This document shows, in pieces, positions 1-6,946 of a DNA stretch of 8,471 bases. The notes below the pieces were generated by a model, which saw nothing but the letters and a program-made list of their open reading frames with translations, was not told the DNA's origin and searched no databases. This stretch comes from Planctomycetaceae bacterium. Its GTDB lineage: Bacteria > Planctomycetota > Planctomycetia > Pirellulales > UBA1268. The translations under genes and the position numbers were made by a program. Every line of letters starts with the position of its first letter. Within the stretch, counting starts at the first letter, position 1. The stretch is from NCBI GenBank assembly GCA_030616935.1, contig JAUWWJ010000051.1, forward strand, positions 1-8,471, given 5' to 3'.

Positions 1-630
1 AAAACAGAGCCGATGATTCTTTCGAGGGAAGAGTCGTACATCGGTGTATTAATCGATGACCTTGTGACCTGCGGCGTTGATGAACCGTACCGTATGTTCA
101 CAAGTCGGGCAGAGCACCGGCTTGCTTTACGGCACGACAATGCAGATAGGCGATTGACACCAGTCGCCGAGAGGTACGGTCTCGCTGAGCCTGATCGTGT
201 CGATCGATTAAATCGAAAGCTCATTGAGATTGAAGCAGCAATGACTACGTTGGCTAGTCATCGTGTGGATGGAGTTACGCTTGCTGATCTTCTCAAACGT
301 CCGGAAGTGACATGGAAAGACTGCCTCGAAATGCTTCCAACGCTGTCTTCTGTTTCTCATGAGGTGGCATTACAGATCGAGAATGATATCCGGTATGCGG
401 GATACCTTCGTGTTGAGCAACAGCGAATCGAGCGAAGGAAACAACACGGAGAAAAGCCAATTCCTGAGGGATTTGACTATGACGGGGTGAGGCATCTTCG
501 AGCTGAGGCTCGCGAGAAACTCGAACAAATAAGACCCCGCACGTTGAGTCAAGCCGGTCGTGTGAGTGGTATTACTCCGTCCGATCTTGCCCTCATTCTA
601 TTGCACCTCAATCGGCCGGGCCGCGCATGA
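1..630 (+). CDS. mnmG: MnmG (GidA), tRNA uridine-5-carboxymethylaminomethyl modification enzyme, C-terminal part
   Basis: This is the C-terminal 209 residues of MnmG, which is normally about 620 residues. The frame is open from base 1, so the 5' part lies outside the window and the ATG at 13 is internal. With MnmE, MnmG uses FAD to install the (carboxymethyl)aminomethyl group on wobble U34 of certain tRNAs, in the cytoplasm. Visible family signatures are YIGVLIDDLVT near residue 14, then EPYRMFTSRAEHRL and the DNADRRLT stretch. The end reads RPRTLSQAGRVSGITPSDLALIL, the GidA C-terminal helical domain that contacts tRNA and MnmE. The FAD-binding domain is off the left edge. In many bacteria rsmG (gidB) comes next, but here a glycosyltransferase starts 16 bases after the TGA. 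I see no frameshift. The family call is very secure. Confidence 0.96.
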   Translation, partial: KTEPMILSREESYIGVLIDDLVTCGVDEPYRMFTSRAEHRLALRHDNADRRLTPVAERYGLAEPDRVDRLNRKLIEIEAAMTTLASHRVDGVTLADLLKRPEVTWKDCLEMLPTLSSVSHEVALQIENDIRYAGYLRVEQQRIERRKQHGEKPIPEGFDYDGVRHLRAEAREKLEQIRPRTLSQAGRVSGITPSDLALILLHLNRPGRA

Positions 631-637
631 AAGGAAG
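631..637 (+). promoter_or_regulatory. Ribosome binding site that sets the glycosyltransferase start
   Basis: AAGGAAG lies directly after the mnmG stop codon and 9 bases before GTG 647. It is the only good Shine-Dalgarno match near the gene, and it decides for GTG 647 over the upstream in-frame ATG at 566. Confidence 0.6.
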
Positions 638-646
638 CAGCGACTT

Positions 647-1957
647 GTGAAGATTGTTCAGATTACAGTTGGTGCAGGAGGTCGAATCTGTGGGACATGC
701 CTCCACGACAATGCACTTGTCCGGACTCTTCGTCAGCGAGGACGGGAGGCTATGTTGGTGCCTGCATACGTTCCAACAACGTCTGATGAGGAGAATGTGG
801 CAGAACCAATGGTTGTGATGGGAGGCGTCAACGTTTTTCTGCAACAGAAGTCATCCCTTTTTCGCCGTACACCTCGTTGGATTGATTGGTTTTTTGATCG
901 CCCGGTGCTCTTGCGAGCGTTATCACGTTGGACTGGTAATACTCGTCCTGCGGACCTCGGCCCGCTCACTGTTTCTACGTTGCAGGGCGAGGAGGGATGT
1001 CAACGGAAAGAGGTCTATCGATTGGCAGAGTGGTTGGCTCGTGATGTAAAGCCAGATGTTGTTCACCTCTCAAATGTTCTTCTCCTTGGGCTGGCGAAAA
1101 CGATACGGCAGACGACAGGTGCGTCTTTAGTGGTGACCCTCTCGGGTGAAGATCTTTTTATTTCTCAATTACCCGAACCGTATCAGCACGAGGTGCGGGA
1201 GTTGCTTGTCGAAAGAGCAGGTGATGTAGATCGTTTTATTGCGCTCAATCAACCCTACGCTGACCGTATGCAGAAGATTCTCGGCTGTCGGGAAGAGAGT
1301 GTTACGGTCATCCCGCATGGGATTGACCCGGAGGGTTTTCCAAACGATCCGCCCGACCTGATTGCTCGGAGGACCACACGAGCTGATCGTCGAGTTATTG
1401 GTTATCTCGCAAGGGCGTGTCAGGAAAAAGGACTGGATCAGGTGATTCAGGCGACAGCACGTCTTGTGGAAAAAGGGATGGATGTCGAATTAGTCGCGGC
1501 AGGGGCAACCATTCCGGCTGAGGAGGAATACTTGTTGAGTTGCCACACGCTGGCCCAAAAGTTAGGGATAGCTGAGCGGTTTTGCTGGCGAGGACAAGTT
1601 GATCGCAATGAGAAGATTGATCTATTGAAAGAGATTGATGTCTTCGCAATGCCAACGCCAGTTCCTGAGGCGAAGGGAATTCCAGTTATCGAAGCTATGG
1701 CGGCAGGCGTGCCAGTTGTTGCATCGGCCTCAGGTGCATTTCCCGAACTACTTGGTATTCATGAGTCATCGCCTGCTGGCGACGTGCACGTACCGGGAGA
1801 CATTGCTGATCTTGCGCGTTGTCTAGAAGAGATGCTTCGTAATGAAAGGCGGGCTGTTGATTGTGGCATGGCCGGGCACGCTCGCGTGAGGAAGCAATAC
1901 CAGTCACATCATATGGCTGCCGCGCATGAATCTCTGTACGAAGAGGTGCGACGGTAA
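647..1957 (+). CDS. GT4-type glycosyltransferase (GT-B fold)
   Basis: This 436-residue protein probably transfers a sugar from an activated donor to an unknown acceptor; substrate and product cannot be read from sequence. The N-terminal Rossmann-like domain opens with a beta strand (KIVQITVG) and a glycine-rich loop, GAGGRICGTC (residues 9-18). The C-terminal GT1 domain has VIPHGID around residue 222, GYLARACQEKGLD near 252, and the EX7E motif of retaining GT4 enzymes (E341 and E349 in PEAKGIPVIEAMAAG). There is no signal peptide or membrane segment, so it is cytosolic or peripheral. I chose the GTG at 647 because AAGGAAG at 631-637 precedes it by 9 bases and the protein then begins at the conserved first strand. 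An ATG at 566 would add 27 residues that are merely mnmG read in another frame. It probably shares a transcript with mnmG. Similar proteins are familiar from planctomycetes (recollection, not a search). Confidence 0.88.
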   Translation: MKIVQITVGAGGRICGTCLHDNALVRTLRQRGREAMLVPAYVPTTSDEENVAEPMVVMGGVNVFLQQKSSLFRRTPRWIDWFFDRPVLLRALSRWTGNTRPADLGPLTVSTLQGEEGCQRKEVYRLAEWLARDVKPDVVHLSNVLLLGLAKTIRQTTGASLVVTLSGEDLFISQLPEPYQHEVRELLVERAGDVDRFIALNQPYADRMQKILGCREESVTVIPHGIDPEGFPNDPPDLIARRTTRADRRVIGYLARACQEKGLDQVIQATARLVEKGMDVELVAAGATIPAEEEYLLSCHTLAQKLGIAERFCWRGQVDRNEKIDLLKEIDVFAMPTPVPEAKGIPVIEAMAAGVPVVASASGAFPELLGIHESSPAGDVHVPGDIADLARCLEEMLRNERRAVDCGMAGHARVRKQYQSHHMAAAHESLYEEVRR

Positions 1958-2043
1958 CCATTTATTCCAGAGACCTGTAGATTGGTAAGAGTCGCAGATT
2001 AGACGCGATGCTTGTTGTCAGGTTGGCATGCCGGTTAGAAAAC

Positions 2044-3225
2044 CTACTCTTCTGGAGAGGAGGTGTCTGCATGCTCCTTACTCTCAGTCTTTTTCGTTCC
2101 GGGAAATAAGAGAGATGCGGCGACACTGATGCCGATGAGGCCAATAATCACAAGAAGAGATGCCCATGGCGGCACAAGATGTCCTTGAGCGTGAGCATCC
2201 CAGCCCCCTATTTCTGCTACCCATTCAGTGTGATGGGCGGCTTCAGCAATCATCTTGCCGCCAACAAAAACGAGAATAGCTGAGAGTCCATAATTAAGAA
2301 AGCGGAAAAGATCCATGACTCCCGCCAAGAGAAAGTACAGTGCGCGGAGTCCAAGAATGGCGAAAACATTCGAGGTGAAAACAACGAACCGAAAATAATG
2401 GGCATGCTGATTAACAACTCCGAAGATCGCTGGCACACTGTCAACTGCAAAGAGGACGTCAGTACTCTCAACAACAATAAGTACAAGGAAAAGTGGTGTT
2501 GCGACCCATCGTCCAGCTTCTTCAACAAAGAACCGGTCACCTGCAGGCTTGGTTGTGACAGGAATAAACCGTCGGAAAAACTTTAGAAGGAGATTGTCTT
2601 CTGGATGCACATCTCCACTCGAAAAAGCAAGTTTCAGGCCCGTGTAAACGAGGAATCCACCGAAGAGCCAAAGGATGCCTTGGAATCGTTCAACAAGTTC
2701 TGCACCCACAAGAACAAAAGTCAGTCGCATTAAAACAGCACCGAGTATTCCCCAAAACAGGACGCGGTATTGATATTTCAGAGGCACGCCGAAATAGCCG
2801 AAGACAACTGCAAATACAAAGACATTGTCCATTGAAAGCGACCACTCGACGAGATACCCCGTCAGGAATTCCACTGCTGCGGCGCTTCCCAGCCACCACC
2901 AGATCAATCCATTGAATGAAAGGGCAAGGGTGGACCAGACACATGTCCAGAACGCACTCTCTGACAAAGATGGTTCACGGGAGTGTTTGTGGAAGACGGT
3001 GAGGTCCAGCACCAACAGAACTGAAACAAAAACGGCAAAGGCTGCCCAGTGCATCATTCGGATTGGGCTATCAGGGGCGGCACTCGCTGTTGATGACTCA
3101 GCAATCGCAAGGAGTGCGTGAAGTCCAGTCCAGGTGTGTTCTGCCAGAGCGACGGAAAGTGCGGCGACCACGTTGGTGTACGATCCTTTGTATATTGCTA
3201 GGGAAAGAAGAGCGCAGTTTGGCAT
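2044..3225 (-). CDS. TerC/Alx family integral membrane protein
   Basis: This 393-residue multi-pass membrane protein belongs to the TerC family. Members studied in other bacteria (Alx, MeeF/MeeY type) export Mn2+ or help load metal onto secreted enzymes; the older link is tellurite resistance. Family motifs are DLTVFHKHSREPSLSESAFW (about 74-93), EWSLSMDNVFVFAVVFGYF (127-145) and ESTDVLFAVDSVPAIFGV (253-270). The acidic residues in these helices are the expected metal ligands. About eight hydrophobic segments end at a helix near 353-374, followed by a charged tail (KKTESKEHADTSSPEE). The start at 3225 has AGGA (3231-3234) five bases upstream. It adds about 55 residues, including a partly hydrophobic stretch, before the core begins at M57 (3057). 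M57 has no ribosome site, so I kept the long form; a GTG near residue 19 is also possible. It lies 21 bases after the small gene at 3247-3693, probably as its operon partner. I see no Mn riboswitch in that short gap. Confidence 0.92.
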   Translation of the reverse strand: MPNCALLSLAIYKGSYTNVVAALSVALAEHTWTGLHALLAIAESSTASAAPDSPIRMMHWAAFAVFVSVLLVLDLTVFHKHSREPSLSESAFWTCVWSTLALSFNGLIWWWLGSAAAVEFLTGYLVEWSLSMDNVFVFAVVFGYFGVPLKYQYRVLFWGILGAVLMRLTFVLVGAELVERFQGILWLFGGFLVYTGLKLAFSSGDVHPEDNLLLKFFRRFIPVTTKPAGDRFFVEEAGRWVATPLFLVLIVVESTDVLFAVDSVPAIFGVVNQHAHYFRFVVFTSNVFAILGLRALYFLLAGVMDLFRFLNYGLSAILVFVGGKMIAEAAHHTEWVAEIGGWDAHAQGHLVPPWASLLVIIGLIGISVAASLLFPGTKKTESKEHADTSSPEE

Positions 3226-3246
3226 CCGAATCCTATCAGACCGCCC

Positions 3247-3693
3247 CTAATCTGATGAGGGGCCATTTCCGATGGTCCCTCGAACAAAGCTTGTGGTCAT
3301 TGCCCTGAAAACGTGATGAAGGCGACTCCAGTCACGATCTTCTGCCTGGCAAAAAAATACGTAACAGGCGGTTGCGGTAGCAAGACAGCGGACTTCGGCC
3401 GTATTGGTCAAATCAAGATACGAGAAGTTGAAATCGGCCCCAGAAAAACTGCTACCGAAGATCTCATCTGATGCGGGGTAGGCTTCAAGATCAGGGTATT
3501 CTTCCCGCAATTGCTCTGTTGTGGCATCGGTAAGTTGCTCAAAGTCGACTTCTGTTGGCTGACGGCTTAGCGACCAAAAGGCACCATCCGGGGCTGATGC
3601 CGTGATGCTGAAGACGCCATCTGGAGAGCTATCTTGCTCAATTGTCCAGTTCTCAGGGTATTCAAAGCGAATGCCGTTGCGGTTGAATTCCAT
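3247..3693 (-). CDS. Small DcrB/PsbP-like protein of unknown function
   Basis: This is a 148-residue soluble protein with no signal peptide or membrane helix. It begins EFNRNGIRFEYPENWTIEQD: an alternating strand followed by a YPENW turn, as in proteins of the Mog1p/PsbP/DcrB fold. It continues with GAFWSLSRQP (38-47), a helix around 49-66 (FEQLTDATTEQLREEY) and strands FNFSYLDLTNTAEVRCLATATACYVFFCQAED. It ends in an amphipathic helix, LHHVFRAMTTSF. Three cysteines (103, 110, 115) fall in the last strands. I recall similar short proteins in planctomycetes but know no function. The ATG at 3693 has a weak GGAAA five bases upstream. The gene is divergent from flhA with only 44 bases between annotated starts (128 if flhA starts at 3822). 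It leads the pair with the TerC gene, so a role tied to envelope or metal homeostasis is possible but unproven. Confidence 0.8.
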   Translation of the reverse strand: MEFNRNGIRFEYPENWTIEQDSSPDGVFSITASAPDGAFWSLSRQPTEVDFEQLTDATTEQLREEYPDLEAYPASDEIFGSSFSGADFNFSYLDLTNTAEVRCLATATACYVFFCQAEDRDWSRLHHVFRAMTTSFVRGTIGNGPSSD

Positions 3694-3729
3694 GCGTATT
3701 TCCGGGAAAAGTCTGCAAAAACTCTATTT

Positions 3730-3733
3730 GGAG
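3730..3733 (+). promoter_or_regulatory. Ribosome binding site favouring the upstream flhA start
   Basis: GGAG stands four bases before ATG 3738. The spacing is a little short but usable. No comparable site precedes ATG 3822, where family length would place the start. This site is the only reason for keeping the 28-residue extension. Confidence 0.4.
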
Positions 3734-3737
3734 CGGT

Positions 3738-5939
3738 ATGGACGTCCTTGGACATGCCACGCTATCGTCTCAATTCAAAATATTTTACCACACCCGGCGG
3801 CTGAGTCGCCGACTTGTTCTTATGGCTCGTTCTTCAGGTACCCCGACGGCATTCTCCCGCATTGCTGCTGGCCATGTGGCGGATCTTGCTATCCCTGTCG
3901 TCATGCTTCTGGCCGTTCTTGTTGTTCTGGCCCCTGTTCCATCATCAGTTGTTGATCTGCTGTTGTCTGCAAATCTGACGGTTGCGGTTCTCGCCCTCTT
4001 GGGTTCACTGGCTGCCCGCACGCCGCTCGAAATGGCAGTATTCCCCAGTTTTTTGCTTACGGCTACTCTTGTTCGGCTGGTACTCAATATTGCGACGACG
4101 CGTCTTATTCTCTCGCAGGCTGGTACGGTTGGAGCCGGAGCTGCTGGTGATGTTGTCGAGGCTTTCAGTAGTTTTGTTGCAGCCGACAATCTTGTTGTTG
4201 GCATCGTGGTGTTTGCCATTATTGCAGTCATCCAGTTTGTAGTGCTTACCGCAGGTGCCACCCGAACGAGCGAGGTTGCTGCACGGTTCACGCTCGATGC
4301 GCTTCCGGGTCGACAGGCTGCGATCGATGCGGAGGTCTCCTCGGGTGGATTATCAAAAAATGACGCCCGACAGCTTCGGGGCGAATTGCAACAACAGGCT
4401 GAATTTTACGCAAGTATGGACGGTGCCAGCCGTTTTGTACGAGGCGAAGCTGTAGCGAGTGTTGTGATCGTCTTAGTAAATCTCGTTGGTGGCTTTGCAA
4501 TCGGCGTTGGTCAGCTTGGTCTGCCTGCTACGGAAGCCGCTGGTTTATATGCCCGACTTACGATTGGTGATGGCCTTGCGAGTGCGGTTCCGTCGCTTCT
4601 TGTTTCTGTTGCGACTGGCTTGCTTCTGTCCCGGTCGACTATGCGACAGAATCTGCCGCGTGAGCTTGGTAGACAGCTATTTGCACGACCGGCTCTACTC
4701 GTGGTGACGGCTGTTTTTCTTGGTCTTCTATCGCTATCGGATTTACCTACTGTTCCGCTGGCAATCATGGCGATTGGGACGGCAATCGCTGCGTGGCTGT
4801 TTAGATCGACCGCTTTGAAATCAATCTCTCATCAGTCGTCGAACAGGGGAGGGAAGTCGACTCAGAAAGTCGAATCGCCAATCGACACAATTCTTGGTCA
4901 GAACCGTTTGGTGGTGCGGGTTGGAAAAGACCTTATTGGCCTCATTGCTGGGGAAAGATCAGGCCTACCTGCTGCCGTCGAGGGTGTCCGCAAGCGAATA
5001 GCCGAGGATCTTGGAGTCATTGTTCCGGCAGTACTTTTTCGGGACGACGCAACGCTTGCCAAGGGGCAATGGGTCATGGAATTGGACGGTGATCCAATTG
5101 ACGATCCAGTCGTGCCAGCAGGTCAGTGGCTCTTGGTCCCCAGTGCAGGTGACGACGTGACTCGTCGGCGCTGGCGGGAAAAACGGGCTGCTGCAGATGA
5201 AATTCTGCCTACCCAGTGTGTGCGGTGGGGGAGTCCTGCAGAAGCCGAGGAGGTTACGAGTCGTGGAGGGCTTGCCTTTATCGGTGCAGACGCGATTGCT
5301 TATGTATTCGAGGAAAATCTGCGTCGATGTGTTGACCGACTCTTGTCCCGTGATCAGATGGCGAGAATGCTTGAATCATTACGGTCTACTGAGCCCGCGA
5401 CTGTCGAGCAAACGGTTCCCGATGTAGTCAGCGTGGCAACAGTACAACGGACGTTACAATGTTTGTTGAGAGAGGGTCTGCCCATTAAGCCACTCGCAGT
5501 ACTTCTCGAAGCCATTGCGGACCATGCTTCGGAAGGGTGTTCACCCGGACAACTTGCAGAAAAATTGCGGTCGCACATTGATCGCACGATTGTTCGTCGT
5601 CTTCGTGACCAGGAAGGGCGTCTTACTATTATTGAAGTGACTCCACGAGCAGTCGAGTCACTCATCGCTTCAGAATCTGAGGTGGCACTGCGCTTGGAAC
5701 AAAAGCGACTTCTTGCTGAATTGCAACGAGCGATGCGTCCTTTGCAGGAACGTGGACGGCGGTGTGCAATATCCGTTGCACCGAAGAATCGTGGGGCTTT
5801 CGCTGAACACATGCGAGCAGCAGGCGTGTTGATTGCAGTCGTTGCTGATACAGAGTTGCAGGGCCAGCCCGGTGTCGAAATCTTTGCAACCATCGGTACA
5901 CCAGGAAGTTCAGTTCTGGGTGGCGGTAGGGCAGCCTGA
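3738..5939 (+). CDS. flhA: FlhA, flagellar type III export gate protein
   Basis: FlhA forms the nonameric ring of the flagellar export gate; it couples proton flow to export and docks chaperone-substrate complexes in the cytoplasm. The N-terminal half has about eight membrane segments between residues 48 and 355. Family motifs are RTPLEMAVFPSFLL (94-107), RLVLNIATTRLIL (113-125), AARFTLDALPGRQAAIDAEV (181-200), MDGASRFVRGEA (227-238) and LTIGDGLASAVPSLLVS (274-290). A short polar linker (about 358-388) leads to the cytoplasmic domain. That domain keeps the expected order, including DLIGLIAGE, LGVIVPAVLFRDD, LLSRDQMARMLESL and VQRTLQCLLREGLPIKPLAVLLEAIADHA. The flagellar assignment over a virulence SctV paralogue rests on the adjacent fliA and flgM. 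The start is uncertain. ATG 3738 has GGAG (3730-3733) four bases upstream and gives 733 residues. ATG 3822 has no ribosome site but gives 705, closer to the usual length, with the first helix near residue 20. No gene break is seen. Confidence 0.93.
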   Translation: MDVLGHATLSSQFKIFYHTRRLSRRLVLMARSSGTPTAFSRIAAGHVADLAIPVVMLLAVLVVLAPVPSSVVDLLLSANLTVAVLALLGSLAARTPLEMAVFPSFLLTATLVRLVLNIATTRLILSQAGTVGAGAAGDVVEAFSSFVAADNLVVGIVVFAIIAVIQFVVLTAGATRTSEVAARFTLDALPGRQAAIDAEVSSGGLSKNDARQLRGELQQQAEFYASMDGASRFVRGEAVASVVIVLVNLVGGFAIGVGQLGLPATEAAGLYARLTIGDGLASAVPSLLVSVATGLLLSRSTMRQNLPRELGRQLFARPALLVVTAVFLGLLSLSDLPTVPLAIMAIGTAIAAWLFRSTALKSISHQSSNRGGKSTQKVESPIDTILGQNRLVVRVGKDLIGLIAGERSGLPAAVEGVRKRIAEDLGVIVPAVLFRDDATLAKGQWVMELDGDPIDDPVVPAGQWLLVPSAGDDVTRRRWREKRAAADEILPTQCVRWGSPAEAEEVTSRGGLAFIGADAIAYVFEENLRRCVDRLLSRDQMARMLESLRSTEPATVEQTVPDVVSVATVQRTLQCLLREGLPIKPLAVLLEAIADHASEGCSPGQLAEKLRSHIDRTIVRRLRDQEGRLTIIEVTPRAVESLIASESEVALRLEQKRLLAELQRAMRPLQERGRRCAISVAPKNRGAFAEHMRAAGVLIAVVADTELQGQPGVEIFATIGTPGSSVLGGGRAA

Positions 5940-6013
5940 CAATTTCAGTAGCCTCATGCCCTGGGAAGTCTGGGGGTATAGGGGGGCACGGTCGACGAGA
6001 ACAGAAGTTTTGC

Positions 6014-6039
6014 TGAATTTCCTGAAACGAAGCCGATGA
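6014..6039 (+). promoter_or_regulatory. Candidate sigma-28 (FliA) promoter upstream of fliA
   Basis: GCCGATGA at 6032-6039 matches the sigma-28 -10 consensus GCCGATAA at 7 of 8 positions. TGAATTTC at 6014-6021 matches the -35 consensus TAAAGTTT at 5 of 8. The spacer is 10 bases, one below the usual 11. Transcription would start near 6046, giving a leader of about 110 bases before GTG 6155, and would make fliA autoregulatory as in enteric bacteria. The -10 match is good, the -35 is mediocre, and sigma-28 consensus is only assumed to hold in this phylum. Confidence 0.35.
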
Positions 6040-6099
6040 AATGAAGTTGTGCTGGGGATGGGTTCAGGCATATCCTCCCACTTGGTCAGGAGACTGGCC

Positions 6100-6129
6100 A
6101 GCGGTTTGATCATGGAAGTTCAGACCGCT
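6100..6129 (+). promoter_or_regulatory. Hairpin in the fliA leader
   Basis: AGCGGTTTGA (6100-6109) pairs with TCAGACCGCT (6120-6129) over 10 base pairs, including one G-U, around a 10-base loop. It ends 12 bases before the fliA Shine-Dalgarno. No T-tract follows, so it is not an intrinsic terminator. CGCT at 6126-6129 can instead pair with AGCG at 6135-6138, so two exclusive folds are possible. A regulatory role is inference. Confidence 0.4.
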
Positions 6130-6154
6130 AGAAAAGCGATCAAGGAGGACTGTT

Positions 6155-6946
6155 GTGGCGAAGGATTTCAGCCAACCCCCACCGGAAGAGATGCTTGAGC
6201 TCTGGAAGACATTCAAGCGAGATCAGTCTGATCAGTCTCTGAGAAATCGTTTCATCGAAATCTTTCATCCATTGGTGAAATACAACGCTGAACGAATCTG
6301 GGCGAGACTGCCTGATGGTGTTGAGCTTGACGACCTTATATCGTCAGGAACATTCGGACTCATGGATGCTATTGACGCCTACGATCTTTCACGTGGTGTG
6401 AAATTTGAAACCTATTGTGTGCCACGAATTCGTGGCGCAATGCTGGATGAGTTGCGGACGATGGACTGGGTTCCTCGTCTCGTGCGAAGTAAGGCAAGTA
6501 AACTCAACGAAGCAATCAAGACGCTTCAGGCACGGTTTGGGCGGGCACCAGCTGACGCCGAGGTTGCCGCTCATATGGAATTGTCTGCCGAAGAGTTCGA
6601 AAAACTTCTCGTGGAAGCCAATGCCGTAAGCCTTGTGAGTCTGAACAAAAAGTGGTGCGAGACGGACAGTTCGAAAGACGTTCGTGAGATCGATATTCTG
6701 GAGGATAAGAAGGGTGAAGACCCCACTCGGCGAATTCAAAAGGGTGATCTCATGCGGCTTGTGACAAAGGGTCTCAATCGGAATGAGCGGCTTATTATCA
6801 TTCTTTACTACTACGAAGAGCTAACAATGAAAGAGATAGGTCTCACTCTTGATCTTTCGGAAAGTCGTGTGAGCCAGATGCATTCTGCGATTGTTGAGCG
6901 ACTACAGCATCAATTGGTACCGAGGCGTAAGGAGTTTGCGGCTTAA
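6155..6946 (+). CDS. fliA: FliA/WhiG-type RNA polymerase sigma factor (sigma-28)
   Basis: This 263-residue sigma-70-family group 3 factor would direct RNA polymerase to late flagellar genes. Region 2 spans about 33-105, with VELDDLISSGTFGLMDAIDAYD (56-77) for core binding and -10 melting and VKFETYCVPRIRGAMLDELR (82-101), a hallmark of FliA/WhiG/SigD proteins, followed by DWVPR (104-108). Region 3 spans about 111-160 (APADAEVAAHMELSAEEFEKLL). Region 4 spans about 205-252, with a helix-turn-helix LTMKEIGLTLDLSESRVSQMHS (223-244) for the -35 element. The length is near the roughly 240-260 usual for the family. GTG 6155 is chosen because AAGGAGG at 6142-6148 lies six bases upstream, the best ribosome site in the window. 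It lies 215 bases after flhA and 274 before flgM, its probable inhibitor. FliA rather than WhiG is favoured by the flagellar neighbours. Confidence 0.94.
   Translation: MAKDFSQPPPEEMLELWKTFKRDQSDQSLRNRFIEIFHPLVKYNAERIWARLPDGVELDDLISSGTFGLMDAIDAYDLSRGVKFETYCVPRIRGAMLDELRTMDWVPRLVRSKASKLNEAIKTLQARFGRAPADAEVAAHMELSAEEFEKLLVEANAVSLVSLNKKWCETDSSKDVREIDILEDKKGEDPTRRIQKGDLMRLVTKGLNRNERLIIILYYYEELTMKEIGLTLDLSESRVSQMHSAIVERLQHQLVPRRKEFAA

Larger units (their letters stand above)
5940..6154 (+). other. flhA-fliA intergenic region / fliA leader
   Basis: These 215 bases hold no convincing gene. In order they contain a run of G-tracts just after the flhA stop (5963-5986), a candidate sigma-28 promoter (6014-6039), a C-rich element that could mask the fliA ribosome site (6073-6078), a 10-bp hairpin (6100-6129) and the strong AAGGAGG (6142-6148) of fliA. 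No terminator with a T-tract is visible, so read-through from flhA into fliA is likely. The flhF and flhG genes often found here in other bacteria are absent. Confidence 0.6.

Noticed and set aside
566..646. Upstream ATG extension of the glycosyltransferase inside mnmG
   Set aside because: It lacks a ribosome site and codes only the alternate frame of conserved mnmG sequence; GTG 647 has a site and fits the family N-terminus.
1958..2043. Terminator or repeat between the convergent glycosyltransferase and TerC genes
   Set aside because: Only an 8-base palindrome (GGCATGCC at 2024-2031) and a distant 6-base inverted match were seen; no stable stem with a T-tract.
3226..3246. Manganese (yybP-ykoY) riboswitch ahead of the TerC gene
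   Set aside because: The gap to the upstream gene is only 21 bases, far too short for that element.
3785..4291. A 168-codon minus-strand open frame opposite the FlhA membrane domain
   Set aside because: Low-complexity Arg/Thr/Ala shadow of the hydrophobic flhA codons, with no recognisable domain.
5354..5893. A 179-codon minus-strand open frame opposite the FlhA cytoplasmic domain
   Set aside because: Composition is dominated by Arg, Ser, Thr and Cys, as expected for an antisense shadow; the plus strand is an unambiguous flhA.
3738..5939. Virulence-type type III secretion gate (SctV) rather than FlhA
   Set aside because: The next genes are sigma-28 and FlgM, and no secretion-system genes such as an SctU, SctN or needle gene are in view.
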